Shown here: in pieces, positions 46,459 through 60,339 of the stretch
Numbering within the stretch: the first letter of the stretch is position 1
Layout of the letters: every line of letters begins with the position of its first letter
Assembly (NCBI GenBank): GCA_001414345.1
Contig: LLCB01000082.1
Span: 124,001 to 188,000, forward strand
Length of the DNA stretch: 64,000 bases
Origin: Hymenoscyphus infarciens
Lineage: Eukaryota; Ascomycota; Leotiomycetes; Helotiales; Helotiaceae
Direction: 5' to 3'
Position numbers and translations under genes: made by a program
Notes under the pieces: model-generated
The model's database searches: none
Seen by the model: the letters and a program-made list of their open reading frames with translations, nothing else
Told to the model about the DNA's origin: nothing

Positions 46459-48416
46459 GTTTGTGAACCCAACCTCTGCCTAGCAGAATGACTAGTTGAA
46501 TTCCCGTCGTATGCTATAGCCTCGTGTGCTACCGGATGAGATGAGGGTAAAGGTTCGAGGTGATTTTGTTCTGCATGTACACTGGAAGGAAGACGTGTTG
46601 AAAATGGAGGATCGAGTTTGGTAGCTTGTCGTTGAGAAAGCTGGTGTGATGTTTGGGAGATGGTAGGCGGATGAAGCGAGCGAGCGAGAGAGCTCGACGC
46701 ACCAACGACACAACAGCGAGGCAGACAAGGCAACGACGGGGTTATGGCTTGGCTTCCGATGATATGCCTCACGATGAACAGAAGCGGCCTTCGGATGGAA
46801 ACTGCCTGATGTGGGTGGTGGTTTAGAGCTGCTAGCTGTAGGCAGGCTTCCGTGGCGGCGGCTCGAAAGGTAGTAGGTCAGGGTCAGGTCAGGTCAGGTC
46901 AGAGTATTTTGGTGGATGGGATGTTTCGAAGTGGCTAGCTAAGGTAGGATGGTGGTATCCTAGTAGTAGCCTACTAGCTTTCTGGTTTGGCCGTACTACA
47001 AGTATGCTAGTATGTTTGACGGGGACGATGACCGGCTGGTGCAGAGACGAGGCTGCAGAGCTGCAAGTCGCAGTTGGTTCGACGGGGGGAAGGTAACGAA
47101 TGATATTCACAGCTTTGGCCGACTTCGACTTCAAATGAATGACTCGACTGGGACGGCGAGTGAGACGAGAGCGATGAGATGCGTCTTTCGGAGGGAGAAT
47201 GTCTATGTGTTTATATGTGTCGAGGGAGTTGAGGTTGTCGATGTTCAGTATAGGTATAGGGACGGTGTACGAGTAGGCGGGTGGATCACGTCGTGGTTGA
47301 GTGGTTGAGTTGGTTGAGTGAGTGAGGTGAGTACAACAGAGGTGAATGTAGTCAGAGCAGAGTCCGAGGTATAGGACAGGGGTAGGGGTGTAGCGATAGG
47401 TAGGTGAGGCGAGAGGAAGAGAGGAGAGGAGAGGAGGTGTGAGTTGCTAGGAAACGAGAGATGAACGTTGGAGTGAGTTGAAGGAAGAGGAGAGAAAGGA
47501 GGAAGAGAGGCAAAGAGCAAGTGAATGTTGTTTAGGAAGGATACCGGCTCATCGGGGTCACGAGCCATCAGGGTGAAATGCGTGCTTGACGATAGTCAGT
47601 CTACGTTCTACGGTGGCCGAGAGTGATACGATAGCAGCAGCAGCAGCAGCCACGATAAGATAGGTAGAGATTCTTTGCCTTCCAGGTACAATGGAAAGTG
47701 GATCAATAGACTCATTCAGTCTATAATTACGAGCTTGATCGAGGCCTTTGCGCCATTATCAAGTCTCAAGCTGCGTGCGGTTCTTTGCTTCCAACAAAGA
47801 AAGTCGGATTCTATTGTTTCTGATGTCAAAAAGCAAATCTGCACAACAACCAACGCTTTTTAAGTATCACCAGTAACACTACTACAAGGCTTCATCCGGG
47901 TAGTACTCGAGTAGCACTAGTTCCATCACGCTCATCATGGCCGACGCACAACAACATGGCATCTCCCATCTCGCCATTTCACCATCATGGCTCCTCCCTC
48001 GTTATAGTCTCACCGTCGATCCTTTCCTTCGCCTCGACCTGCATACTTATCCATTCTCTCATCGCCGCTCAGCATTATAATATAAAATACGACTTCCACA
48101 GTCCTACCCAAGTATTGATTGCAACATGTCATCGAGGCTCCCGCCTCCCAAAAGTATAAATAAATGATCTTTAAAAGTCTCCGATGCTCGAAGCATAATC
48201 TCTTCTTCCAGGAACATTCTTGTACTTAATCCGCGCTGATGATGCAAGAATTAATAAAGTCCACGTTCTTACCTACAGAACCGAGCTCTTCCCATCTTCT
48301 ACAGTTCGTTCCATCATCCATCCCTACTTGTGTCGGTCTTCTAGAACAAAAACGTACAGCCAGGGCAAGTCTCAGTTCATGATTTCAAGTCTCCAAGTCC
48401 AATCATCCACCCAAAA
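46459..48416. other. Upstream region of ATG1, no gene seen
   Basis: The first part is the ATG1 leader and promoter. Notable small repeats: GGTCA pentamers at about 46876-46902, GAGAGGA-rich stretches near 47.4-47.5 kb and a GCA run at 47632-47650. ORFs here are short and on both strands. Confidence 0.45.
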
Positions 48417-48481
48417 ATGACCCCTCAGCCCCTGAACCGCATCACGTCTCCGAGTCAGTCAGTGACACACAATCTGCCACC

Positions 48482-48890
48482 ATGGTCACCAACACCACCA
48501 TCTCTCCAACACCGTCCCCGTCACAACCTCCCAGTGGACCGTCGAAGAACTCCCCGTCGAAACCCCTGATCCAATACCCTCCAATCAAAACACCAACGCA
48601 TACGACCCTCCATTCAGGGTCCCACCACCCTCGATGTACGGCTACGAATCCATCCAGTGCTGGCAAACTCTACAAATCCAGCGACCAATCACCAAACGGA
48701 GTCATATCCCGATTACGACCTGGAGGTGTTTTCCTTCAGGAGGGAAGCAAATCCGGTCTATCTTCTTTGATTCAAGACTTTTCGATTCATCGTCCACCTC
48801 TTCCCCGCAATATCATGAGTCGGGACGGAGAAACCTCACCTACCTATTCTTCTACTCGAAGTGTACGCGGGTAAGACGACTATTAAGATG
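48482..48890 (+). pseudogene. Possible truncated gene at the edge of the RIPed block
   Basis: One frame starts at an ATG in strong context (CCACCATGG, 48482), but its product is low-complexity. A different frame from about 48525 to 48890 reads more like protein (SQWTVEELPVETPDPIPSN, YGYESIQCWQTLQIQRPITK, RSIFFDSRLFDSSS) and has no in-frame ATG before 48634. The readable sequence ends where RIPed DNA begins near 48.89 kb. A 1-nt indel or unseen intron would link the two frames. It could be a gene cut by transposon insertion; no family is recognised. Confidence 0.3.
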
Positions 48891-49391
48891 TAGCGTATCC
48901 AGGTATCAAGGCTTTAAAGCATTATATCTATTACGATACCTATTAAAAGGTATCGAGTCTAGAAGTGTCGTATCTATTAAGCTATTAAGATATATATAGA
49001 TAAGTATAATATAAAAGCCTAACTATATATCTTCTCTAGTACTTCGCTTCTTATATACTATTAGCTATAGACTAGACTCTAAGAGAGAGAAAAAAAAACA
49101 TACGCTAATTTAAGATATAGTTCGCTCTATTAAAAAGCTTACTCTCTATATTATACTATAGTATATTATTAGAGTAAATAGATTTATAAAAGAAAAAGAA
49201 AAATTAAACTCTTTAATAGATTCTAAAAGCTATTTTAAAAGAAGTATAATTAAGTATTAAATCTTTTTAGTTAGTAATTATAGTTATATTAAGATAGATA
49301 GAAGTAGATAAGAGTAGATATAATCTAAATTAGTATATATTTTTTTTCTTTTTACTTCTAAGCTTAGAGCTAGAGTATCTAGAGTAGGCTT

Positions 49392-49562
49392 TATTAGTAT
49401 AACTTATAGTTATAAAAGCGATATAAAAAGAGTTATATTATCGTTTATATATATCGAGTAAAGCTAGGTACGATAACTACTTAAGTAGCTCTTAAGTAAG
49501 AAGGTTATATATTCCTACGTATACTATCCTAAGTAGTTACTTACTCTTAAGTTATACTAATA
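49392..49562 (-). repeat. LTR of second retrotransposon (3' copy)
   Basis: 171-bp direct repeat, more RIPed than its partner (TAAGTAAG where the partner keeps TAAGCGAG). It is preceded by target duplicate GGCTT. Confidence 0.82.
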
Positions 49563-51949
49563 CTAGCACTTCTCTAAAAAGGTTGAAGTTACTTAAAATT
49601 ATTAAAAATATATATCTAATCTAACTAATTAGAGCTCTCTATTCTATATTCTCGACTAATAAGAAGGCTCTATTTTAGTTCTCTATTATTATTCTACCTA
49701 CTCTATAAGGTTAATATCTAGCTTATTAGTATTAATTAACTTTTATAGAGTATTATAATAACTCTTTTTAGTTATAGTATTTATAAGATTACTCTTATTA
49801 TTAATCTATTTAATCTTATTAATCTTTCTTAATTTATACGCTTCTTATAGATATATAATATTAATTATTAGTCGCTTCTCTTTAGTTATATCTAATTTAG
49901 CTATATATTCGTAAATAGACTTTGAATTAGTATATACTATAAGTAGTATCTTAAATCCTAAGATACTTTTAAAAGTCGATTTTATTAAAGCTATAGTATT
50001 AAATCTAGAGCTTATTATATATAATTCTAATACTAAAACACTATAGATAACTCTCTTATATTTAGTAGAAGACTAATATAAGATGTTAGTATTATTATCT
50101 TTATTTATAAGAGTAATAATATAACTAATTTATAATAATAAGTTCTTATTATTAGTAAATAATTTATTAGTAAAAGCGTATAACTTTAGAGAAGATTTAT
50201 CTAATTTAACGAATTTAAGTCCTCTTAAGAGATTATTAATTTACTATAAAATTCGCTTATTAAGAAGTAAAATATTATTATCTTAAGAATCGATAGTTTA
50301 GGTAGTATATAATAAGTCGAAAGCGGTCTTAGGCTAGAATACTATAGCTAAGTATACCTCTCTAACACGTTACGTAATATATTAATCTTTAGTATCTACT
50401 ATATAAGATATTTCTTTTATATTAGATATCTTAGATAGAGCCTTTTATACTAAATCTAAGTGTTTTACGTAATCTTAAGTAAGAGATATAGAGCTATTAT
50501 AATATTTAGTAATTAGCTCTCTATTAAATTTAATTAGATAGTTAATAGTAAGCTTCTCTCTCTTCTTAGATATAAACTTAGCTTCGTTAATAATAAGGTT
50601 CTCTTTATTAGTAAAAGTGTTATTAGCTAGTATAAGAGTATTATTAGTTTAAAAGCCTACTATACTAAAAAGGGTATCTAACTTTACTTACTTATTATAT
50701 TAGTATAACTTAGTATATAAAAGATAGAGGTTAAATATTAACTATTCTATTATAAGCCTTAGAATATAGTATTTATAGTATATTATAAACTAATAATTAC
50801 TAACTTTTAGAATACTATATAATAGCCTAATTACTTTAAAGAATATATCTTCTTATTAAGAATAACTTTTAAAAGAGTATATAAAGAATTTCTAATTTAA
50901 GTCGATTAACGATTATATATATACTTATATAATATTCTAAATAAATACTTATAAACCTAGAAGTATTATAATAAGTATAAGAATTATTCTCTAGCTTACT
51001 CTTTAAATTATAAGCGCTTAAGTAAGTACTAGTAACTTTCTAGTATTATTATATACTTAGATTATTAATCTTAACTTTATAAAAGTAAGTACTATTCTTT
51101 TAAATTTAATATTATCTATAAAGCGTAATCTAAATATTCTAGTATTAGAAGATAACTTCTTCTAAGTAATAATCTTAAAAACATCTTAATTAGTTAATCT
51201 ATTAATTTTCTTTTATTATAATTTAATATATACTATACTATTATTAGCTATAAATACTTTAATATTATAAGGTTTACTTAAATTAATAAGAAAAGTTTTA
51301 ATATCTTTAAAAGTAATATAGTCGAAATTATTTATAAAAGTATCTAACTATTAGAATAATACTTTAAAAGACTTATTTAAAGGCCTTAGATACTTTTAGA
51401 GCTATCTACGTCTACGCTTTTAGAGAGGTTTTAGTAAGAGTTCTAGAATATTAGTATTTTAACAGATTTATAACTAACAAAGTTAGTATTAGAGAGAAGG
51501 TAAATATTATTTAATATCTTAGTTACTCTAGTCTACTTTCTATCTATTCTATTACTTAAAAGTTCCTTCTTTTTTATAAGATTATAGTATTATTTTAGAT
51601 AGTGTTATATTAAAAGCTTCCTTAGTTACTAGTGCTATTCTAGAAGTTTTAGAAGTTTCAATAAAGTATAGCTTTATAACTATAGATTAAAACTTTATAA
51701 AGCTGCTTAGTAGTACTATAATATAGTTCTTATTCTTAATTTCTTAAAGAATAAAAGGTTCTATCTAAGACTTTATATATTCTCTCTATACTAAAATGTC
51801 TAAATTTAAGAGTAAGTTCTTAACTTAGTTAATTAGTCTATTTTATATATTAAGAGCTTCTTTAACTTAATAAGATATAATCTACTTTTATATCTCTTAA
51901 GTAGCCTTTTTATAGGTCTTAGACTTTATAGAAATCGGTTATAAAGGTA

Positions 51950-52270
51950 TATTAGTTATAGTTATTCAAGTATATACTCTATATACTAATAGAGTAGAGA
52001 CTAGTCTATTTAGGCCTACTATATTATTAATTACTTTAAAAGCTATTTAAAGTACTATACTTTATAAGAGATAAGGCTCTTATTTATATATAATATTATA
52101 TACTCGTTAAATTAGTCTATAGTAACGTTCTACTATACTAATTAAATTATATACCTTAACTAGTATAGTTTTTATTATAGTACCTATTCTAGTAGTAGAG
52201 TATATAAAGTCCTTTCTAATAAAGTTTATTCTAGTATCTATAATAATATAATTAAGAGGTTTAAGATATA
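51950..52270 (-). pseudogene. Degraded integrase region of second retrotransposon
   Basis: Continuous minus-strand frame from about 52260 to beyond 52080 with a D-x-x-x-NF motif (DTRINF) and a downstream IVERYY motif carrying the conserved Glu, interrupted only by TAA codons at former Gln/Arg/Trp positions. Confidence 0.65.
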
Positions 52271-55200
52271 TATTAATCTAATATTTTTAAAAAACCTTCT
52301 ATATAGTCGTTACTTTTATATCTAGTAAAAAGTTACCTACTTAATACCTTATTACTTCGTCTATATAGTATAAGACTACTTACTTATTAAGAAAGAAAGT
52401 ATTAATTAAAATACTATAATTAAATTTAAGGTTATTATAAAGAGTAAACTTAAATTAGCTAAGTAAACTTCTATATTTTTAATAGTATTTATAAAATTTA
52501 GCAAGATATTAAAGAATATCTTAGTTAATATAATACCTAGCTCTTTCTAATATATATTATAATCTTAGTACTAATAGATAACTAAATTATTTATAAAGTT
52601 ATTAAATATTAATATCTATAAGAAATATTAAGTACTTTTATATAAAGTTATATATAGCTTTATCTTAGAGTAGAAAAGAGTATTTAAATCATTATATAAT
52701 AGAGAACCTTTTAACTTCTATCTCTTTCTTATTCTCTTAGATAAGTATGTTTTAAAGATTATTTAGAGTAATATTTAGATTATTTATATTATTAATATAA
52801 AGAATAAAAGGAGTATTAGATTATATTATATAGAATTTAGCTTTTCTAATTAGTATATTAATTATTATCGATCTTAAAGATAAAGTATATCCTTTACTAA
52901 ACTAAATATTAAATTAACCTTTTATACTTTTATTAATTAGAATGCTTTTAATAAGTCTAATATATATAAGATATTAGTTATATCCTATACTTAACTTTTA
53001 AGCTACTCTAGTATTAATTATTATATTAAAAAAGTTCTCTTTTATATATCTTTTAGTTATTATTATAAATACCTCTTCTATAAATTTATATATAATATTA
53101 GAAGTATTATTTAAATTATTCGAGTTTTATAGAATATATCTATTAATAGTGTATTTTTATATTAAACTTATTAAATTTTTAGTAAGGTATTTAGTATTTA
53201 AGTTATTAATAAATCCTATAAAAGTAATATTATAATAAATAACTTTATTATTTAAGCTAGTATCTAATAAGTAACTATCTTTTTTTAATAGAGCGATAGT
53301 ATAAAGTATCTCTAATATCTTCTTCTTCTAAGTACTCTAAGTATATACTATATTTATATTATATACCTTTCTAGTATACTTATCTTACTTCCTTTTAAAG
53401 TATCTAGAATTCTTATTAGTCTATTTAGTAAAGTAATAGTTCTACTCTTCTTAACTATAATCCTAAGATAAATAGTCGTTTTTTCTATATATATAATATA
53501 TTCTCTTCTTCTTATATTAATCTATATTACTAAATTTATTTATACTATATTATCTACTCTTATAGAAGTATCTTTTAGTTATTATAGTTTTATTTATAAC
53601 TATCTCTAAGTAGACTTTTATATAAGATTAGATTAAACTTTATAGAAGAGTAATAGTATTAGAAATTAAAGAGTCTTAGAGTAAGGTTAATATTATAATA
53701 GTATAATCTAGAACTTTTTTATATACTAAAATTAGCTTATTTAAAAACTAACTATTAGTATAAAAGTCTATAGAAAGGGAAAAGCTTAGTAAATTAAGTC
53801 TTAATAATATATCTTTAAAAGACTTTAATATTAATACTTTAAATACTTATATTATCTTCTATAAATCGATGTTATTCTACTTAGATAATTAGCCTCTTTT
53901 ATAAAGTTTATCTTTAAAGTATTATTATATAGATATAGATAAAACTTTAAAAGATTAATTATTATACTTATTAAAAAGCGTAGTATAAAAGTAATTTTAA
54001 AGCGTTATCTTTTAGTATAGTAAGGAAGATAAGAGAGTAAATCGCTAGTAATACTCTACTTCTCTTATATATATTCTTAAATATTATAACTTTAATTATA
54101 AAGTTATCTTCTTTTCTACTATACTTTTAGTTATTCTTATATACTTTTATAAGTATACCTAATATATATAAGTGGTCTTAACTCTTTTAAGAACTTTGTA
54201 AAGTTAATTCTAGTTTAAAATATACTATATTTATTTATACTAGTAGTCTTCTACTAGGATTATTCTATTACTAATTATATTTTAAATACTTAGAGACATT
54301 ATTAAAATCGTTACTACTAGTATCTTCGCTAAATTAATAGAATATAAAGAAGAAGGTCTAGTTATCTTTTAGTAGACTTAAAAGTTAGATTAGAGATTAT
54401 ACTAGATTACTTAGGTCTTTTCTTTTAGTTAATAGAATTAAAGTCGTTAAAGGTGTCGGTTATTATGTCGGTTATTATTATTATTATTATATAGTAGATA
54501 CTTATAAAGCTTCGTCTCTAGCCTTTGTCTTAGATTAGATGTTTTAAGTAATATTTTCAGCTAGAGGTTATTATTATTATTATAGTTATTATTACTACAG
54601 CTTTTATTATCTTTTAGCGTATTCTACTATATATTTATAACAGGATCTAAAGATTTTAATACTAGCTCTTTCTAATACTATAGCTTTTAATTCTTTATCT
54701 AACTACTTAGTTTAGTTAACCTTAGTAGTAGTATTATATAGTATCTAAGATATAAGCATTTTATATCTATCTGTCTTAACCTATATACCTCTTTTATAAA
54801 GTGTCTATTATAACTTAGTATTCGTAGATTAGTAGATCTTAGCGAATTTATCTTAATTCTATTCTTTAAAGTCTATTTAAAATTTATTCTAAAAAAGAAG
54901 ATCTTCGTTCTCTCTTTTAGTATACTCCTCTTCTTATTTAATAGTAAAAATCGTCTCTTCTGTCTATATTAACTTTAGTTTTAGTACTAGCTTTAGAGCT
55001 TGTTTTAGTATTAAAGTTAAAGCTTCTAAAGTCGTTAGAATCAGTGTTAGTATATCTGTTATATTATAGATATTATAGATATTATAGATATTATAGATGT
55101 TATTATTACTTAAATTAAATTTAGATATTATTAAAAGTCTGTTTATACTTTACTTAGTAAATAAAAGAGAATTTGGTTTTAGGTAAATAAGTATTTTAAG

Positions 55201-55455
55201 AAGTATAAATTATCTCGAAGAATAATAGAAGATCGAGAAAGTTATTAGAATAACGTTAGAAGGTTAGTATTAGTAATCGGTGCTTCTTATATTAAGAAGC
55301 GTTTATAGTATATTATTATGAATTTAAATAGTAGAAGGAACTACGATCTATAAAGAGGAGTCTACTAGTAATATCGAGTTTACTTTTATATAAGTATATC
55401 TATAGTAGAAATACGCGAAGTAACTAAGTATCTAATCTATACGTCTACTAATTAG

Positions 55456-55626
55456 TATTAGTATAACTTATAGTTATAAAAGCGATGTAAAAAGAGTTAT
55501 ATTATCGTTCGTATATACTAAGTAAAGCTAGCTACGATAACTACTTAAGTAGCTCTTAAGCGAGAAGGTTATATATTCCCACGTATACTATCCCGAGTAG
55601 TTACTTACTCTTAAGTTATATCGACA
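55456..55626 (-). repeat. LTR of second retrotransposon (5' copy)
   Basis: 171-bp partner of 49392-49562, followed at once by target duplicate GGCTT (55627-55631). Confidence 0.82.
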
Positions 55627-56393
55627 GGCTTATCTAATATTTTTATTATATAGATATAATATAAAAAGATATATAAATTTTAATAAAAACAAATCTAGTA
55701 TTTTAGTATTATTATTAATTAAGCTTATTAAGATATTAGATAAGAGAGAGAGTTATATAATTTAGTTTCTCTTAGCTTCGAGTATAGATATAATAATATA
55801 TATAATAATATTATACTTTAGCTTAGCTCTAATAGCTTTTAAAATAATTACTAGTTATTAATTATTTTATTTAAAAGTACTTTATTAGTATATAATAAAA
55901 AAAGCTCTTTCTAAAATAACTTTTCAATATTTATTCTTAAGAATAATTAAATTAGAAAATTTTCTTAAATAATAGTATAATAGAGAGAGAATAACTCTTA
56001 AACTTATTATAGAAGAGATAGTATTTTAAACTCTTTAAAAGAGTTATAATCGTTATTAATATACTCTTATATTTCTTATTATTATAATAACTCTTTTTGA
56101 GAAGAAAAAAAAAGTAGAAGATAGCTTATTTTAGATATTTAAAAGAGATTTCTTCTTTTAAACTTCTTTTTTAGTTAAACTTCTCTTTTAGTTAAACTTC
56201 TCTTTTAGTTAAACTTCTATTAATCTAAGAGTACTTATAAGTAATCTAAAGTACTTTAAAATTAGTAAAGAACTCTTAAAAGATAGAGAGCTAGAATAGC
56301 TTTAAAAGTCTAGTATAATATATTATTAAAAGATAATAATCTCTTTTAAAATCTTCTTAATTTAATTATATTATATAATTTTTTTAAAAAAAT

Positions 56394-56604
56394 ATAAGAG
56401 TGTATATATATCTAGGATATATACTACTAAAAAAAGATTTAGAGCTCTAAAAGTATAAATTTTAAAACTCTATATATATATATTTTCTTACTACTATTAA
56501 GATATCTATTTATATATAAGAATATATACTAGAATCTATACTACTTTATATAAGATTACTATTTAGTATATTTAAATAATTTATAGAAGCTAAATAAGCT
56601 CTAA
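56394..56604. mobile_element. MITE remnant (RIPed, shortened)
   Basis: Shares the TATATACTACTAAAAAAAG segment and following bases with 41690-41995 and keeps a right end GAAGCTAAATAAGCTCTA of the GGGCCTGTTTAGC type. The left end is poorly preserved. Confidence 0.5.
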
Positions 56605-58023
56605 TATAAAACTAAAAAAGAGAAAAACTATCTTTTTAAAAAGTACTTTAATATATACTTTTTATATATATTAAAAATATAAGCGTCTCTTAAGTACGTT
56701 CTATAAACGTGTTTCTTAGTAATAAGTATAATCTTAATCTTATTAAATATAAGTATAATAGTAATAAGAGAGATAGAAAGAGAGATACTACTATTATACG
56801 TAGAATAAGAAAAGTAAATATCTTAGCTTTAATTTTGATTTTAATATCTTAGTACTTCTAAACTAGTTTAGTAGTATCGTAGTTAAAGCTATCTAGATTT
56901 TAGTATAACTCTAACTTAAATAGAAGTAGTTTTAGACTAGACTTCTAATCACGTCTATTTATAAGTTATATAACGAACTAAAGAGATAGTATTTAAAGCT
57001 ATTAAAACTTATAATATAAGACTATTCTTAAAACTTAGTTAAAGAATCTTTTAGTTATAATAGCGTAGTATAATAATAGTATTAAGTTTAAAGAGTTAAA
57101 AGAAATTATAAAGAAGTATTACTTTATTATTAATAGTAGTTTTAATTATCTTAAAAAGAGAATTTAGTTTATTAATATATACTTTAGAAGTATAAAAGTA
57201 ATAATCTATTAAAAGAAGATATAAATATAAAGAATAGACTATTATAAAGAAAGTATATTAAACTTTTATATATACTTATTCTTTTAAAATATATATTAGA
57301 AGTATTTTTATAAACCTCTTTTAATATAAGTAGCTAGAGTACCTTACTTATCTTATATAAGTATTTATATTAAGAACTAATAAGAGAATAATAAACTAGT
57401 ATATTAAGTTTAGAAAAGAAGTTATATTATTAAGAATATATATAATTTAAGAAGAGTAGTAGAAACTAAATTCAAGTTATTATTTAATTAAAGTTTATAT
57501 AATTTTAACTTCTTTATTAGTTGAAATATAATTAAGTTTACTAATAAATAGAGTATCTACTATTATAAGAAGATTATTAAAAGTAATTAGAACTTCTATA
57601 TTATATCTTTATTATACTAAGATAAACGTAAACTTTATATAAAGAGAGAGATATATATAAGCTAATTTTATACTCGATAGTATTCTTAATAGAAGAATAT
57701 TATACTAGCTTTTTTTAAATCTTTTTATATTTTTTTTAATAATTATATAGTCTTTTTAGCGATTAAAAGACGAAATATAGACGTGCTTATTTATTAAGTT
57801 TTATCTAAAAAGAGCTTATATACTTCTTAGAATATCTATTACTAAGCTTTACGTCTATTATTCTAGGCTTTCTAGTAATAGCTTAGTATCTTCTTATATT
57901 CTCTTTAGTTTATTATTAAAAATATAGATAGTTATTTAAAGTATAGATAGAGATAATATAATAGCTTCTTTAAAACCTTAGTTAGCTCTTCTCTATATAG
58001 GAATAATAATAATTATCTTCTAA

Positions 58024-58607
58024 TTTATCGCTTTTCGTTATATATACGTATTTGAGACTATTTTGAGAATTTCTATATTTACTAGCTAGCTTCTAGTATC
58101 TCACTCTATACTCTCTTATATATCTTCTTTTTAAGCTAATTAGAAGGCTCTCTAAGTATCTCACTAATATAAGAGTAAAAAGAGTAAGTATTATTAGCTA
58201 TCGCACTTATTTAAGAGGCTAAAAAAGTACTAACTAATCCTAGTAAGCGTATTATAAAAAGGTACGAGAGTAGAGTTAAAAAAGAGCTTAATACTAAATA
58301 AGACGTCAAAAGCGATAAGAAGTATTATTAGTAAAATAGAGGTTACTTAGTATAAGAGAAGGTATATATATATATATCTCTCTCTTACTTAATAAGCTAC
58401 TTCCTTAATTTACTATAAACTCTTTTTATTTATCGCTTTTCGTTATATATATATATTTAAGGCTATTTTAAGAATTTCTATATTTACTAGCTAGCTTCTA
58501 GTATCTTACTCTATACTCTCTTATATATCTTCTTTTTAGGCTAATTAGAAGGCTTCTTAAGTATCTTACTAATATAAGAGTAAAAAGAGTAAGTACTATT
58601 AGCTATC
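58024..58607. repeat. Pair of 179-bp direct repeats
   Basis: 58024-58202 and 58429-58607 start TTTATCGCTTTTCGTTATATA, end AGCTATC and differ mainly by transitions. They lie 405 bp apart and the second starts exactly where another repeat (58275-58429) ends. Confidence 0.78.
58275..58429. repeat. 155-bp direct repeat, copy 1 (possible LTR)
   Basis: Matches 63206-63360 over the same 155 bp, from GTTAAAAAAGAGC to CTCTTT(T/C)TAT, with transition differences. Spacing of 4.9 kb would suit LTRs of a 5.1-kb element, but no target duplication or clean TG...CA ends are visible. Confidence 0.6.
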
Positions 58608-60339
58608 TTAAGTAAGGTTACTTAACCGATTAAAGAGAAGCTACTATAAATATAAGAAAAGATAAGGCTTTTTAAAAGTAAAAAAGAACTATAAGTAGCG
58701 TAAATAGTAAAGTAATATAGTTATAATAGAGAATATACTATCTACTAACTATAGAGGTCTTCTAAAGCCTACTAGGCTAGAAGAGAGAAAGCTCTATCTA
58801 TTAAAAAGCGCCTATTTAAAAGATATCACTTCTAATAGCTTAGAGTAAAGTACCTCTTAAAAGTATTCGAAGTCTATCTTCTAAGTATTTAAATATCTAT
58901 ATCTAATACTCTATTATTAGAAGTATATTACATAGCACCTCTATATAGACTATATTCTAAATATAATATACTATTACTAATACTAACTATTTAAAAGCAG
59001 TAGCGTAAAGAGCTAATATATTAGTTTCTTATAAAACAGCTACTCTTCTAGCGAAAAAGTAGTACTATAAAAGGTTAAGAATCAAGAGTAAATAGTACTT
59101 AAAGTGCTACTATAGAGTAGGTAGGTAATTCTATATCTAATACTAATATCTCTACCTCTATATACTTATAGTCTAATTTACTTAATTATAGATATATAAT
59201 TATATATTTATCTTTTTTAATAAAAGTAATATCTCGTTATTAAAAGCATATATATATAAATACTCTATAGTTAACTATATTAACGTCTTTATATATAATC
59301 TCTATAGTACAAAGGAATCCTATAAAAGCTAGCTTTATAATAGCTTTAAAGTTAAGGTTATTAATCTATTCTAGCTATAAGACTCGAAGCCTAGCTCTTA
59401 GAGCTTAAAGAGTAATCTAGTATAATTATAGTATTAATAAAGGCGCTACCTTCTTCTTCTTATAAAGGCCTTATATTACTTAAACGTCTACTATAATTCG
59501 TTATAAAAGTAGAGACTTAAATAGCTTTAGATCTAGGTTATACTCTATATATATTAATTAAATTATAGAAAAGCTGATTTATATAGAGTCTATCTTTAAA
59601 AGTCTTTAACTAATCTTACTATATACTCTTCTTAAAACCTACTTATAAAGTACTAAAGTCGTCGCCGGCTATAGTTACTAGAGTCTCTTAACTTAGAACC
59701 TCTTAAAAGAGTATATATATATACTATATATCTTCTAAGTATTTAATAAGAGGCTATAATAGAGAAGCCTTATATATATCTTAGATATTCTAACTTTATC
59801 TTTTATATATTTAAGATAATTAAAAAAAAGATTATTAAATTAAGAGACTACTAGTATAGACACTAATTAGCTACTATTCTATATAAATTATATAAGAGAG
59901 TATCAACTAAGATATTATCTACTTCTAGTATATATTCTAATTATATATTAATATCAAATTAGATAGCTAGGTATAAAGTAGCTTATAAAAGGCGATTTTA
60001 GTAGAGGTATCTTAAAGACTACTTAAAGAGTCTAATCTATATAATAGTATTATTTATATAGATAATTACTCTCTTTATTATCTACACCTCCTCTTATTAT
60101 TTAAAGAATACTCTTACTATCTTAATCTTAAAGATATTTATATTAAATTAAGAGTCCTTTCTAATTCTTAGAAGAGGTAACTAAAGAGTATATTCTTTTA
60201 GTAGTATATATATATACTCTTACTAAATATATCTTAGATTATCTACTTCTAAAAAGAAAGCTCCTAGGCCTTTAATAGAGGTATTATAAAAAAGGTATAT
60301 ATATAAGTAGATATTATTAAAGAAGTATATACTATTAAA

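Larger units (their letters stand above)
49392..55626 (-). mobile_element. RIP-degraded LTR retrotransposon, copia-like
   Basis: LTRs of 171 bp each (49392-49562 and 55456-55626) differ mainly by transitions. The right LTR ends GTTATATCGACA and the left GTTATACTAATA; undoing RIP makes them the inverted complement of the start (TATTAGTATAAC), a 12-bp inverted terminus. A perfect 5-bp target duplication GGCTT flanks it (49387-49391, 55627-55631). Minus-strand translation at about 52260-52080 reads through RIP stops as an integrase core (IIIDTRINFIRKDF ... SIVERYYRLI), of a kind I know from fungal copia polyproteins, giving minus orientation. Total 6235 bp; no intact frame. Confidence 0.82.
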
